64,000 nucleotides of DNA from positions 1 through 64,000 of the forward strand of contig JABISZ010000051.1 of NCBI GenBank assembly GCA_018668255.1. The letters are read 5' to 3'. The number at the start of each line of letters is the position of its first letter. The first letter of the stretch is position 1. This document shows, piece after piece, positions 8,521-15,969 of this stretch. The position numbers and the translations under genes are program-made. The stretch comes from Pseudomonadota bacterium. Lineage in GTDB: Bacteria; Pseudomonadota; Gammaproteobacteria; Ga0077536. The notes beneath the pieces are model-generated. The model ran no database searches. It saw only the letters and a list, made by a program, of their open reading frames with translations, and was not told where the DNA came from.

Positions 8521-9231
8521 CTAGTGTTCACGGTTCCATTGCGCATTTAGCCAGGCTAGTGCCCCTGGCATAGCTGCTGAGAACGACTGTACGTCATAGT
8601 GGTTAGAAGCTGATACTGACCTTAGGGTTACAGGGTAGCCTTTTCTATTCGCGATTGTGCATTCCTTATGAATCTGCTCATAGCTAAAGATATCGTCAGA
8701 TACACTCGCCAGCATCAAGATGGGGGACTTAGGTTCCAGCCGCCCAGATGGACAACCTGCCAGCGAGATCCCATTAGAAAAAACGTCGGGATACGCGTTT
8801 ATATAATGGAAAACTCCCACTCCACCCATGCTATAGCCAGAGATCATAATTTTTCTTTTATCTATCATAAAAGACTTTAGCGTAGCATTGAGGATACTCA
8901 TAACAAATGATTCATTTTCGGCAGAATGCCACTGTCCCCCGAGCGATTCGGGGGCGAAGATGATCGGTTCCAAATGCTCAAGTGGCGACAAGTACAGCTG
9001 CTCCAGAAGAGGCCGTCCATAAAAACGTGTGGGTTGGCCGGCATAGTGAAGTATGCAGACCAGCGGGCGCGGGGTGTTCTGGGCATAACTATCTGGAATA
9101 GACAGGGTAAATCGTCCTTTTATACCTCCATGTATTCCGACCTCAATGTCATGAATGCCTTCGCATTTAGAGGAAAGTGTATGCTCTAAATGTCTGACAA
9201 TGCTGTTGGGGCTCGATTCTTGATTTCTCAT
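8521..9231 (-). CDS. Alpha/beta-hydrolase, esterase (PHB depolymerase/dienelactone-hydrolase-like)
   Basis: The 236-residue protein has the nucleophile elbow GYSMGG (Ser134), an acidic residue in SVSDD (about 179-180) and His211 in SASNHYD, a complete catalytic triad. RPLVCILHYAG gives the oxyanion strand. No signal peptide is seen, so it is probably cytoplasmic. The LPQXC/esterase-D-like architecture suggests hydrolysis of a small ester or acyl polymer; the substrate is unknown. It is convergent with the DMT transporter (one base between stops) and divergent from the operon starting at 9321. Confidence 0.85.
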   Translation of the reverse strand: MRNQESSPNSIVRHLEHTLSSKCEGIHDIEVGIHGGIKGRFTLSIPDSYAQNTPRPLVCILHYAGQPTRFYGRPLLEQLYLSPLEHLEPIIFAPESLGGQWHSAENESFVMSILNATLKSFMIDKRKIMISGYSMGGVGVFHYINAYPDVFSNGISLAGCPSGRLEPKSPILMLASVSDDIFSYEQIHKECTIANRKGYPVTLRSVSASNHYDVQSFSAAMPGALAWLNAQWNREH

Positions 9232-9320
9232 CGGCTTAAATTAACATAAAGTGTATTTTATAATAACCAATGAGGTCGATTGGGGTTACTTTGACTAATG
9301 GCTTTGCCGGGGAGGCATAA

Positions 9321-10340
9321 ATGGACAGTATTTGCCAGCTAGAGATTACAAAGAGTGGTATCGATCAATATCTTTTAGAATGGGGACCCAATATTTTCAA
9401 AGGTGTACTGCTTGTGCAGATTAGTGACAATGCCGAAATTTTTGACGATGCTATCGTTGTGTCGGAGCAAGCTGAAAGGAAGGGCTTTGCATCCGTCGCC
9501 GCCCCTAATGGAAGTAAGCGTTTTTACTTCAAGCTCTCGGATTCTATCGGATTTTCAATTGTTTGCGCTGAAAGAGCACTGGACTTTAGTGGGGGGATTA
9601 ATTTTAGAGATATCGGAGGGTATGCGGCAACTGGCGGACGCAGAGTCAGCTGGTCAAGAATTTTCAGATCGGGACATCTCTCTAATCTAACTGCAAGTGA
9701 TTTGGATTTTTTTAAGAATCTTAATGTCCGACGTGTATGCGATTTTAGGTTGGTAGAAGAGCGCGAGAAAGAGAATGCTAGGCTTCCTAATAATCCAGAG
9801 CTAATTACTTTGGAGATAATGCCTGGGGTAGGAGACCCGCGCTATTTCCACAAGCTTTTTCAAAAGGCATTAAATGTAGAAGAAGTGGTGGTGGCAATGC
9901 GAACTATGATGTCATATTTAATAAGCGACAATTTACAGAGCTATAAGAATTTTTTTGACGAGTTATTAAACCACAGCGCAAAAGGAGCTCTACTTATTAA
10001 CTGCTCCGCAGGGAAAGAACGGACGGGAATCGGTGTTGCTTTGTTGCTAAGGGCACTAGGTGTGCCACAAGAAACGGTTTTATATGACTTCATGTTGTCA
10101 AAAATCTATTTTCCTGCTGAATTAGAAGTCGACCGAGTACTAGAAAAGTATGGAGTATCGAATGAAGAAGGGAAGGGTGTTAAACTAATTTGGCCATTGC
10201 TGGAAACGAGAGAGTCGTATTTACAGAGCGCTTTTGAGACTGTCGATTCAGTCTATGGTTCTATGGATAATTTTTTAGAGTCTGGCCTCGGATTAGATAA
10301 GCTAAGGCTGGCAGAATTAAGAAGACTATATACAGCTTGA
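9321..10340 (+). CDS. Tyrosine-phosphatase-like protein (dual-specificity / Tyr_phosphatase3 family)
   Basis: The 339-residue protein contains the family marker NFRDIGGYA (residues 94-102) and the active-site loop INCSAGKERTGIG with the C(X)5R signature (Cys228, Arg234). The Lys in the loop is typical of bacterial phosphatases in this family, which often act on phosphoinositides or small phosphorylated compounds as well as phosphotyrosine. Residues 1-90 are an extra N-terminal domain, likely beta-rich. GGAGG precedes the ATG. It is the first gene of a five-gene operon; the next ATG follows 11 bases after the stop. Co-occurrence with a phosphohistidine swivel domain suggests that it removes a phosphate which the neighbours add or transfer (inference). 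Confidence 0.85.
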   Translation: MDSICQLEITKSGIDQYLLEWGPNIFKGVLLVQISDNAEIFDDAIVVSEQAERKGFASVAAPNGSKRFYFKLSDSIGFSIVCAERALDFSGGINFRDIGGYAATGGRRVSWSRIFRSGHLSNLTASDLDFFKNLNVRRVCDFRLVEEREKENARLPNNPELITLEIMPGVGDPRYFHKLFQKALNVEEVVVAMRTMMSYLISDNLQSYKNFFDELLNHSAKGALLINCSAGKERTGIGVALLLRALGVPQETVLYDFMLSKIYFPAELEVDRVLEKYGVSNEEGKGVKLIWPLLETRESYLQSAFETVDSVYGSMDNFLESGLGLDKLRLAELRRLYTA

Positions 10341-10351
10341 GGGAGAAGAAA

Positions 10352-11080
10352 ATGTCAAAACTTTATGTCGACACTGATAAATATGGTTATCAATCAGAGC
10401 TTGCGCCTGTAGAAGCTTACAATTCGGCAGTTAAAGATCTCCTAAGGAGAAAGTTTTCAAATAGCGACGTCCCTTGGGAGGATTTTGTATTTGAACTCGA
10501 AGAGTCTCTCGTTACAAAGGCTGATATGATCGCCATAGAGGCGCGGCTGCTAGCCTTTGGGCATAGGTTCGAGCCCTCGGCGATGTCATCTAGTCAAGAA
10601 CGGCCAGAAGCATACAAAGATTCAGGCCTATTTAATGAAGACTTTTTCTTCGAGCACGAAGATGCACCGACAGCGGATATTGATGATATTGGACGAATGT
10701 TAAGAGGAGCAGGGGATAATGTTGTCAATCACGAAAATAATCTGACTGGCATTGCTCAGTACATTCGTACTAGTGATAAAGTACTTAAATACCTTGCGGA
10801 CGGCGTTCCTGAAAATACTATCGCCATAGTTGATGACTCAGGAGGAACATTAACAGCCCCGATATTGGAACAGTTCTCCGGAGTGCTATGCGCAGGCGGT
10901 ACAACTCGGTCTCATTTGGCAATATTAACGAGAGAATACAACATCCCGTGCTTGATGAATGTGAAATTGAATGGAATAAAAAGCAACGATCGTATTGAGG
11001 TAGAAGTGACAGCTCGTTCTAAAACAGCAGATGATTACGCGAGCGGAGTTTCAACGTTAGCGAAAATTTGGCGGCTATAG
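10352..11080 (+). CDS. Free-standing PEP-utilising enzyme mobile (phosphohistidine swivel) domain protein
   Basis: A 242-residue protein. Its C-terminal half (about 150-235) matches the swivelling domain of PEP synthase, PPDK and enzyme I: GGTTRSHLAILTREYNIPC holds the phosphorylatable His188 in the usual T-x-S-H context, followed by NGIKSNDRIEV. Residues 1-140 are acidic and unrecognised. Full-length relatives carry an ATP-grasp domain and a PEP-binding barrel in one chain; here neither is attached. The ATG with GGGAG upstream is preferred to an in-frame codon five residues earlier that overlaps the previous gene. Second gene of the operon. It probably carries a phosphoryl group between partners encoded by the next two genes (inference). 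Confidence 0.85.
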   Translation: MSKLYVDTDKYGYQSELAPVEAYNSAVKDLLRRKFSNSDVPWEDFVFELEESLVTKADMIAIEARLLAFGHRFEPSAMSSSQERPEAYKDSGLFNEDFFFEHEDAPTADIDDIGRMLRGAGDNVVNHENNLTGIAQYIRTSDKVLKYLADGVPENTIAIVDDSGGTLTAPILEQFSGVLCAGGTTRSHLAILTREYNIPCLMNVKLNGIKSNDRIEVEVTARSKTADDYASGVSTLAKIWRL

Positions 11081-11118
11081 AACTTAGCGATCCCACGATT
11101 GAAAAAAGGAATTCTTGA

Positions 11119-12681
11119 ATGTCAAAACCGGAAATAACATACAGCCAATTATTGGAGACTAATAATCTAATCCAGCAAAATTCTGATGAAACATACTGGC
11201 TATGTGCGACACGCACAGTGCAAGAGTCGAAAATATTCCCTGTGTCAGCATATATTTTATTTTCATATCTCAATTGCTTTTACAGGTTTCCAGAGCTACT
11301 GAAGAAAATTGAAGCCAACATGTCTGCAGAAGAAGTTGGAGACAGAGCGCGCAACTCAGGAATCAAGATACTCGCGTGGACAATTCCATGTTTTTATTTG
11401 CTAGGGCGCGAGATGCTCATAAACTGGGGGGTTATAAAGCCGACAGATGCGGTCGAAGATGTCGTTTATGTGATGGATTTCTGGAAGCGATTCCAACTTT
11501 CTTGGCATCGAAACAATGGGGGGCTCACTAACAAGCAAGGCGGACACAGAGCTCAGATATTTCCCGAGCAGAAACTCCAGGTGTTCCATGCAGATGCTTT
11601 TGAGTGCGAATTGGGTGACGACTTACATACCTCCGCGCAGGAATTTATGGCCACTGTTGCGCAGTATGGTTTTCTTGTCTCATGTGAGAGTCGGCTAACT
11701 ATACATAATCATGGGCCCTATAAGATTTCTGATAATCGAGAGATGTTAATTCGTGACTTCCGAGAGCTTTCAGAATATGACTTTCCTTGGTTAGACGATG
11801 TGGCAAATGAGCTTGACTACAATAACCTGACTGTGGCAATGATTGTAGAGGATACCCATATAACTCTGTTAGATGATTGGGGTTCTTTTGAGGCCGAGCC
11901 AGAACTTAAGTCAGAACATATAAAGGCGATAGGGTTGTGGACTGCAGACAATCTTACCGATGGTCATTTGCCAGTTGGTATGGGTAATCCAGAAGAATTG
12001 ACAGCTACTTTCAAGAATCTGACGGAGAAAGTTAAGGAGGCAACTTCTAAACTTTGGACTCAAATGGCGGGTTGGAGCCGAGATCAGCAGATGGATGCCG
12101 GTGCGCTGAATTATTTCGCCTGTGCTAAAGAGCTTGCACACATCGCCGGTTGTTATGAAATGAAAGATTGGATGATGATTGATGAACGTGCCGAGCGTTT
12201 CCGACCATTGCTAAATGACGAGTACGGAAATTTATTTCTTGGTGAACTAGTTGGCATGATCACACAGCCGAGCCAGATGGCCCACGGTTATACGATGGCG
12301 CAACACACTGATAAGCCGACAAAGGGCCTTAGCTTCATTCCTTACTCGATACTAAAAGATGAACCCTATACTTCTGGGGTGGGGCCGATTAGAGGAGGCG
12401 TTACTAATCTGTCAGCTAAAGTAGATCGTTATCGCACCTCGCAAGGATTTATGACGCAAGAACAATTAAATAAGGAATGTCGCTCATTTACGATGACGTG
12501 TTGCCAGGAAAAATACCGTCTGTTATGTGCTGATTGGGTTAAATATCACTATGATAGTGAACTCGCTGATGAGCTATTTAGGATTGAGCAAAAAAACTCT
12601 AGAAACCTAAAAGATCGCGGGGCTGGGTTGACTTGTCAGGATATTGAGCACATGCGTCTCGCACGAGTAGAAAAAGCATAA
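11119..12681 (+). CDS. Unrecognised 520-residue protein of the PEP-swivel operon
   Basis: I do not recognise a family. The protein is soluble and acidic, with no signal peptide or clear membrane helix. It contains no obvious ATP-grasp P-loop or PEP-barrel signature, although one could be too diverged to see. Notable segments are SWHRNNGGLTNKQGGHRAQIFPEQ near residue 130, which is rich in Gly, His and Asn, ESRLTIHNHGPYKI near 195 and VEDTHITLLDDWGSFE near 240. The middle contains several Trp residues, and the C-terminal part has scattered Cys. AAGGAA precedes the ATG. Third gene of the operon, 38 bases after the swivel-domain gene and 13 before the next. From context it may hold the missing nucleotide- or substrate-binding function. 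Confidence 0.75.
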   Translation: MSKPEITYSQLLETNNLIQQNSDETYWLCATRTVQESKIFPVSAYILFSYLNCFYRFPELLKKIEANMSAEEVGDRARNSGIKILAWTIPCFYLLGREMLINWGVIKPTDAVEDVVYVMDFWKRFQLSWHRNNGGLTNKQGGHRAQIFPEQKLQVFHADAFECELGDDLHTSAQEFMATVAQYGFLVSCESRLTIHNHGPYKISDNREMLIRDFRELSEYDFPWLDDVANELDYNNLTVAMIVEDTHITLLDDWGSFEAEPELKSEHIKAIGLWTADNLTDGHLPVGMGNPEELTATFKNLTEKVKEATSKLWTQMAGWSRDQQMDAGALNYFACAKELAHIAGCYEMKDWMMIDERAERFRPLLNDEYGNLFLGELVGMITQPSQMAHGYTMAQHTDKPTKGLSFIPYSILKDEPYTSGVGPIRGGVTNLSAKVDRYRTSQGFMTQEQLNKECRSFTMTCCQEKYRLLCADWVKYHYDSELADELFRIEQKNSRNLKDRGAGLTCQDIEHMRLARVEKA

Positions 12682-12694
12682 AGGAGAAACGGAC

Positions 12695-13300
12695 ATGGTG
12701 ACCCCAATTCACGCGATAATGCATTCTGCTGCTGTGAAAAAGAATGCTGACAGAAATATGCTGGCTAGTCATGTCGGGCTTCCGGAGGAAGTGTTTTCAA
12801 AAGTGTTGTCGGATGCCATGGTGACCGAGAGATTGGTTGAAATAGAGGGCCGCTATTTACTAACGCCTTCAGGCCAAATGATTGTACACAGCGAATATTC
12901 AAGATTCTATGCGCATATACGAACCGATCAGAGCTTTGTAGATGCCTATAGACAATTCGAATATATAAATACAGATCTCAAGCTACTAATTACACGATGG
13001 CAGATGGTTGAGCTTGCCGACAAACTGATCAGTAATGATCATTCTGATACCGATTATGATAATCAAATAATTGATAAGATAGGCAATTTACACGAACGCT
13101 ATGAACCCATCTTAGAATTAATGATAACTCTTTTACCGCGACTATCTTTTTATCAGGACAAGTTAATGGAAGCGTTAGAGAAAGCGGAAGATGGTGAGAT
13201 CCAATGGGTAAGTGATGCGCGGTTAGAAAGTTACCACACCATATGGTTCGAAATGCACGAGGATCTTTTAAGAGTATTAGGCCGAGTTCGAGAGGAATAA
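12695..13300 (+). CDS. Unrecognised protein with winged-helix-like N-terminus (PEP-swivel operon)
   Basis: A 201-residue protein. Residues 1-70 look like a winged helix-turn-helix: NMLASHVGLPEEVFSKVLSDAMVTERLVEIEGRYLLTPSGQ. Residues 75-201 are mainly helical, with NTDLKLLITRWQM and the C-terminal segment ARLESYHTIWFEMHEDLLRVLG, which looks like a conserved block. It could be a regulator, but its place inside the operon and the long helical part also fit a structural subunit of the PEP-dependent enzyme. AAAGGAG precedes the ATG. I have no firm family name for it. Confidence 0.75.
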   Translation: MVTPIHAIMHSAAVKKNADRNMLASHVGLPEEVFSKVLSDAMVTERLVEIEGRYLLTPSGQMIVHSEYSRFYAHIRTDQSFVDAYRQFEYINTDLKLLITRWQMVELADKLISNDHSDTDYDNQIIDKIGNLHERYEPILELMITLLPRLSFYQDKLMEALEKAEDGEIQWVSDARLESYHTIWFEMHEDLLRVLGRVREE

Positions 13301-13322
13301 AAGAATTTAAAGGATTACATTC

Positions 13323-14105
13323 ATGGCTAGATTAGAAGGAAAAATTGCACTCATTACTGGAGCGGGCACTGGGATTGGCAGGGCATGCATGGAGCTTTTC
13401 GCCAAGGAAGGGGCAACAGTTTTTGGTGTTTCGAGAACACAGAGCAACCTTGATAAAACTATGTCATTAGTTCGAGCGTCTAATGGAAATGGCAAGACGT
13501 TTAGTGCGGATCTATCGCAACCAGAAGAGGTGCAGAATGCTATAGATGATTGTTTGCACTCGTTTGGGCGCATCGACGTTTTGCTGAATGCTGCGGGAGT
13601 GGGTTATAACTTGCGTGAAAGCAGTCAGGGGTCTATGGATCCCATTGATACGACGCCTATTGATAAATGGAAAGAGGTTATGGCAGCCAACCTGGATAGC
13701 GTTTTCTATGTATCTCGACTTGTCATTAAACAGATGAAGCTGCAACAAAAAGGTTCTGTGGTGAATATTTCCAGTATCTTTGGTTTGGGAGGTGCGCCTG
13801 ATGCACATACTTATACAGCCACTAAAGGGGCGATCATCAATTTGACAAAGTCTATGGCAGTGGCTTACGTAGACGACAAGATTAGATGTAATGTAGTTGC
13901 GCCTGGCTTCGTTCAGACACAGATGGTGGAAAGCGTTATTCCGGATCTTTTCTCAGATGCGAACCCAAAGCTGGTTTCTCCTATGGGACGTCCCGCCACT
14001 CCAGAAGAAGTGGCTTACGCAAGTCTGTTTTTCGCCTGTGAAGAGTCATCATATTGTACTGGCACAGTACTTGCCGTCGACGGCGGTGCTACTGGGAGAG
14101 CCTGA
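13323..14105 (+). CDS. Short-chain dehydrogenase/reductase (SDR), last gene of the PEP-swivel operon
   Basis: A 260-residue classical SDR. TGAGTGIG forms the NAD(P) motif near residue 13, VLLNAAGVG replaces the usual NNAG, NISSIFG carries the Ser and YTATKGA the Tyr/Lys pair. The end TGTVLAVDGGATGRA is canonical. AAAGG lies upstream, and the gene follows the previous stop by 22 bases with the same orientation, so it belongs to the operon starting at 9321. The presence of an oxidoreductase suggests that the operon modifies a small organic molecule rather than acting only in signalling (inference). The substrate is unknown. Confidence 0.9.
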   Translation: MARLEGKIALITGAGTGIGRACMELFAKEGATVFGVSRTQSNLDKTMSLVRASNGNGKTFSADLSQPEEVQNAIDDCLHSFGRIDVLLNAAGVGYNLRESSQGSMDPIDTTPIDKWKEVMAANLDSVFYVSRLVIKQMKLQQKGSVVNISSIFGLGGAPDAHTYTATKGAIINLTKSMAVAYVDDKIRCNVVAPGFVQTQMVESVIPDLFSDANPKLVSPMGRPATPEEVAYASLFFACEESSYCTGTVLAVDGGATGRA

Positions 14106-14160
14106 GTCGCTCATCTGTAATTTGATGTGTTGAGGGTTACTACCTGAAAGCGCAATTCCC

Positions 14161-15969
14161 CTAGCTCTTTTGACCAGTTTTAATTTTGCTACGTAGGCTA
14201 GAAGTTTTTTCTCTATCCACAGACAAGGTACTGTCTTCTACTCTCCCCTGGAAAGCAACGCCATAAACTTCTTCGGCTCTCTTGGTGGTTTCCCATTTTT
14301 CGACAACGTCTTTTAGCACTTTTTCAGGGTTCCTTTCTACAGCTGCTCCATATCCCCCTCCACCCGTGTCTGTTCCCCTTATAAACTCTCCGGGCTCCAG
14401 TGTTATCTCGACCACGCCTGCAAGCTTTTCTTCAGCTCCTGTTTTCCCTACATGCCAGCTCGTCGCGAGAGGACCCGCTTCTCCTCCACGGACACCTTGG
14501 GGCGGAAAATGCTGTCCATCGCACGCCACGACAACAGTCATTTTATCTTTCCTTGGACCATAGATAACTTCTGCTCCGGGGCCTCCTCTAAATTTTCCCG
14601 CGCCTCCACCACCCGGTATGACTTTTAGAGACTTAAATAGTATCGGATATTTGGACTCGTCTACTTCGACGCTGCCTCTATACATTCGTCCTGCTGCAAC
14701 GGGCAGCCCATAATTAAGCCATCCATCAGAGGTCGGGCTAGCTGGGCCACCGTTGACTATTAACCATTCCTGATTAATATAATCGCCGCCTTTGGAGCGC
14801 CAGTCTTTTCCAGATATTACCCCTGCAGCAGCGCCCATACCTACACCACCTTCCGCAAGACCATGATTGTCACCGAGTTGTGCAAACGCCGCTTGTGTTG
14901 CATTTAGAACGCGGTCCGCAACATTTGTGGTGGCCATAGACGCGCTGTGTGGAAATTTTGGTGCACCTGTTATGCAACCGTCTCTTAGCTTGATATTTAC
15001 GCGAGAGAAACTACCGCCGTTAACAGGCACTGCTTCTAAGCAGTTAAACACTCCAGCCATAGCGGTACTGGTAGCGGTTGCAACAGTCATGTTGAGACCA
15101 AAATCTTTGTTATCCTCGTTCTTGGTAAGATCTACTTCTATCTTTCCGTTGTCCGAGTCTATATCGACATCAACTCTGATATCTAATCCTTCTGGCAGTA
15201 CCGTACCGAGTGGATCCAAATGCCCCCAGCTAGTTAGTTTTCCGCTAGGCATCTTTTTAATAGCCGAAGTCATGCGGCGTTCGGAGTAGGAAAACCAGTC
15301 TTTCATGAACTGCTGAATCGTTTCAATGCCATATCTTTCAACAAGCTTGATGAGTCGTCTTTCTCCAATTCGTGCGGAGCCGATTTGAGCAAGGTAATCT
15401 CCGTACCATTGTTCAGGTACTCGGATTCTTCTTTTGCACATTCTTATAATGTCATCTACGTCCTGATAGTCGTTCTGAATCTTTACGCAAGGAAATATCA
15501 GCGCACCTTCCTCATAAACGTCTTTTGCATAAGCATGATAAGTACTAGGTATTGAGTTTCCGCAATCAGCCATATGAGCTTTGGCACAAGTCGTAAAAAG
15601 ATGAACGCCATCAATTACAACTGGAACCATTACCATGTGATCGGCTGCGTGCGTATTCCCAGCATAAGGATCGTTATCTAGAAATGCATCGCCTGGTTTG
15701 AGATTTTCATGCAAAGCAGTCATTGACTCCCCTTGCAATGGACTACCAAATATATGGATAGGGAGCCCATCTCCCGGACACAGAAGCTGATTGTCAGCGG
15801 TGATAATAGAACAGGAAAAATCTCTCACGACAGCTAAGACAGCTGAACGGGCTGTGCGGAGAAGCGTGTTGGTCATCTCAGCTACGATCGCATTAATACG
15901 GTTAGATAGGACAGCCATATGGACCGGATCCATCTCATAGGAAATAACATTTTCTTTCTCAGTATTCAT
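14161..15969 (-). CDS. hyuB: Hydantoinase B / oxoprolinase family protein (HyuB)
   Basis: A 602-residue protein of the hydantoinase B family. Diagnostic segments are the N-terminal DPVHMAVLSNRINAIVAEM, TARSAVLAVVRDFSCSI, LDNDPYAGNTHAADHMVMVPV, the central SASMATTNVADRVLNA and the glycine-rich IPGGGGAGKFRGGPG. These proteins pair with HyuA in ATP-dependent opening of cyclic amides such as N-methylhydantoin or 5-oxoproline, or in ATP-dependent carboxylation of ketones. The first codon overlaps the hyuA stop (ATGA), so translation is probably coupled. No third subunit of the acetone/acetophenone carboxylase type lies next to it. The substrate remains open. Confidence 0.95.
   Translation of the reverse strand: MNTEKENVISYEMDPVHMAVLSNRINAIVAEMTNTLLRTARSAVLAVVRDFSCSIITADNQLLCPGDGLPIHIFGSPLQGESMTALHENLKPGDAFLDNDPYAGNTHAADHMVMVPVVIDGVHLFTTCAKAHMADCGNSIPSTYHAYAKDVYEEGALIFPCVKIQNDYQDVDDIIRMCKRRIRVPEQWYGDYLAQIGSARIGERRLIKLVERYGIETIQQFMKDWFSYSERRMTSAIKKMPSGKLTSWGHLDPLGTVLPEGLDIRVDVDIDSDNGKIEVDLTKNEDNKDFGLNMTVATATSTAMAGVFNCLEAVPVNGGSFSRVNIKLRDGCITGAPKFPHSASMATTNVADRVLNATQAAFAQLGDNHGLAEGGVGMGAAAGVISGKDWRSKGGDYINQEWLIVNGGPASPTSDGWLNYGLPVAAGRMYRGSVEVDESKYPILFKSLKVIPGGGGAGKFRGGPGAEVIYGPRKDKMTVVVACDGQHFPPQGVRGGEAGPLATSWHVGKTGAEEKLAGVVEITLEPGEFIRGTDTGGGGYGAAVERNPEKVLKDVVEKWETTKRAEEVYGVAFQGRVEDSTLSVDREKTSSLRSKIKTGQKS

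Noticed and set aside
14867-15289. 140-codon open frame opposite hyuB
   Set aside because: It lies wholly antisense to the well-supported hyuB, with no recognisable domain or ribosome site.
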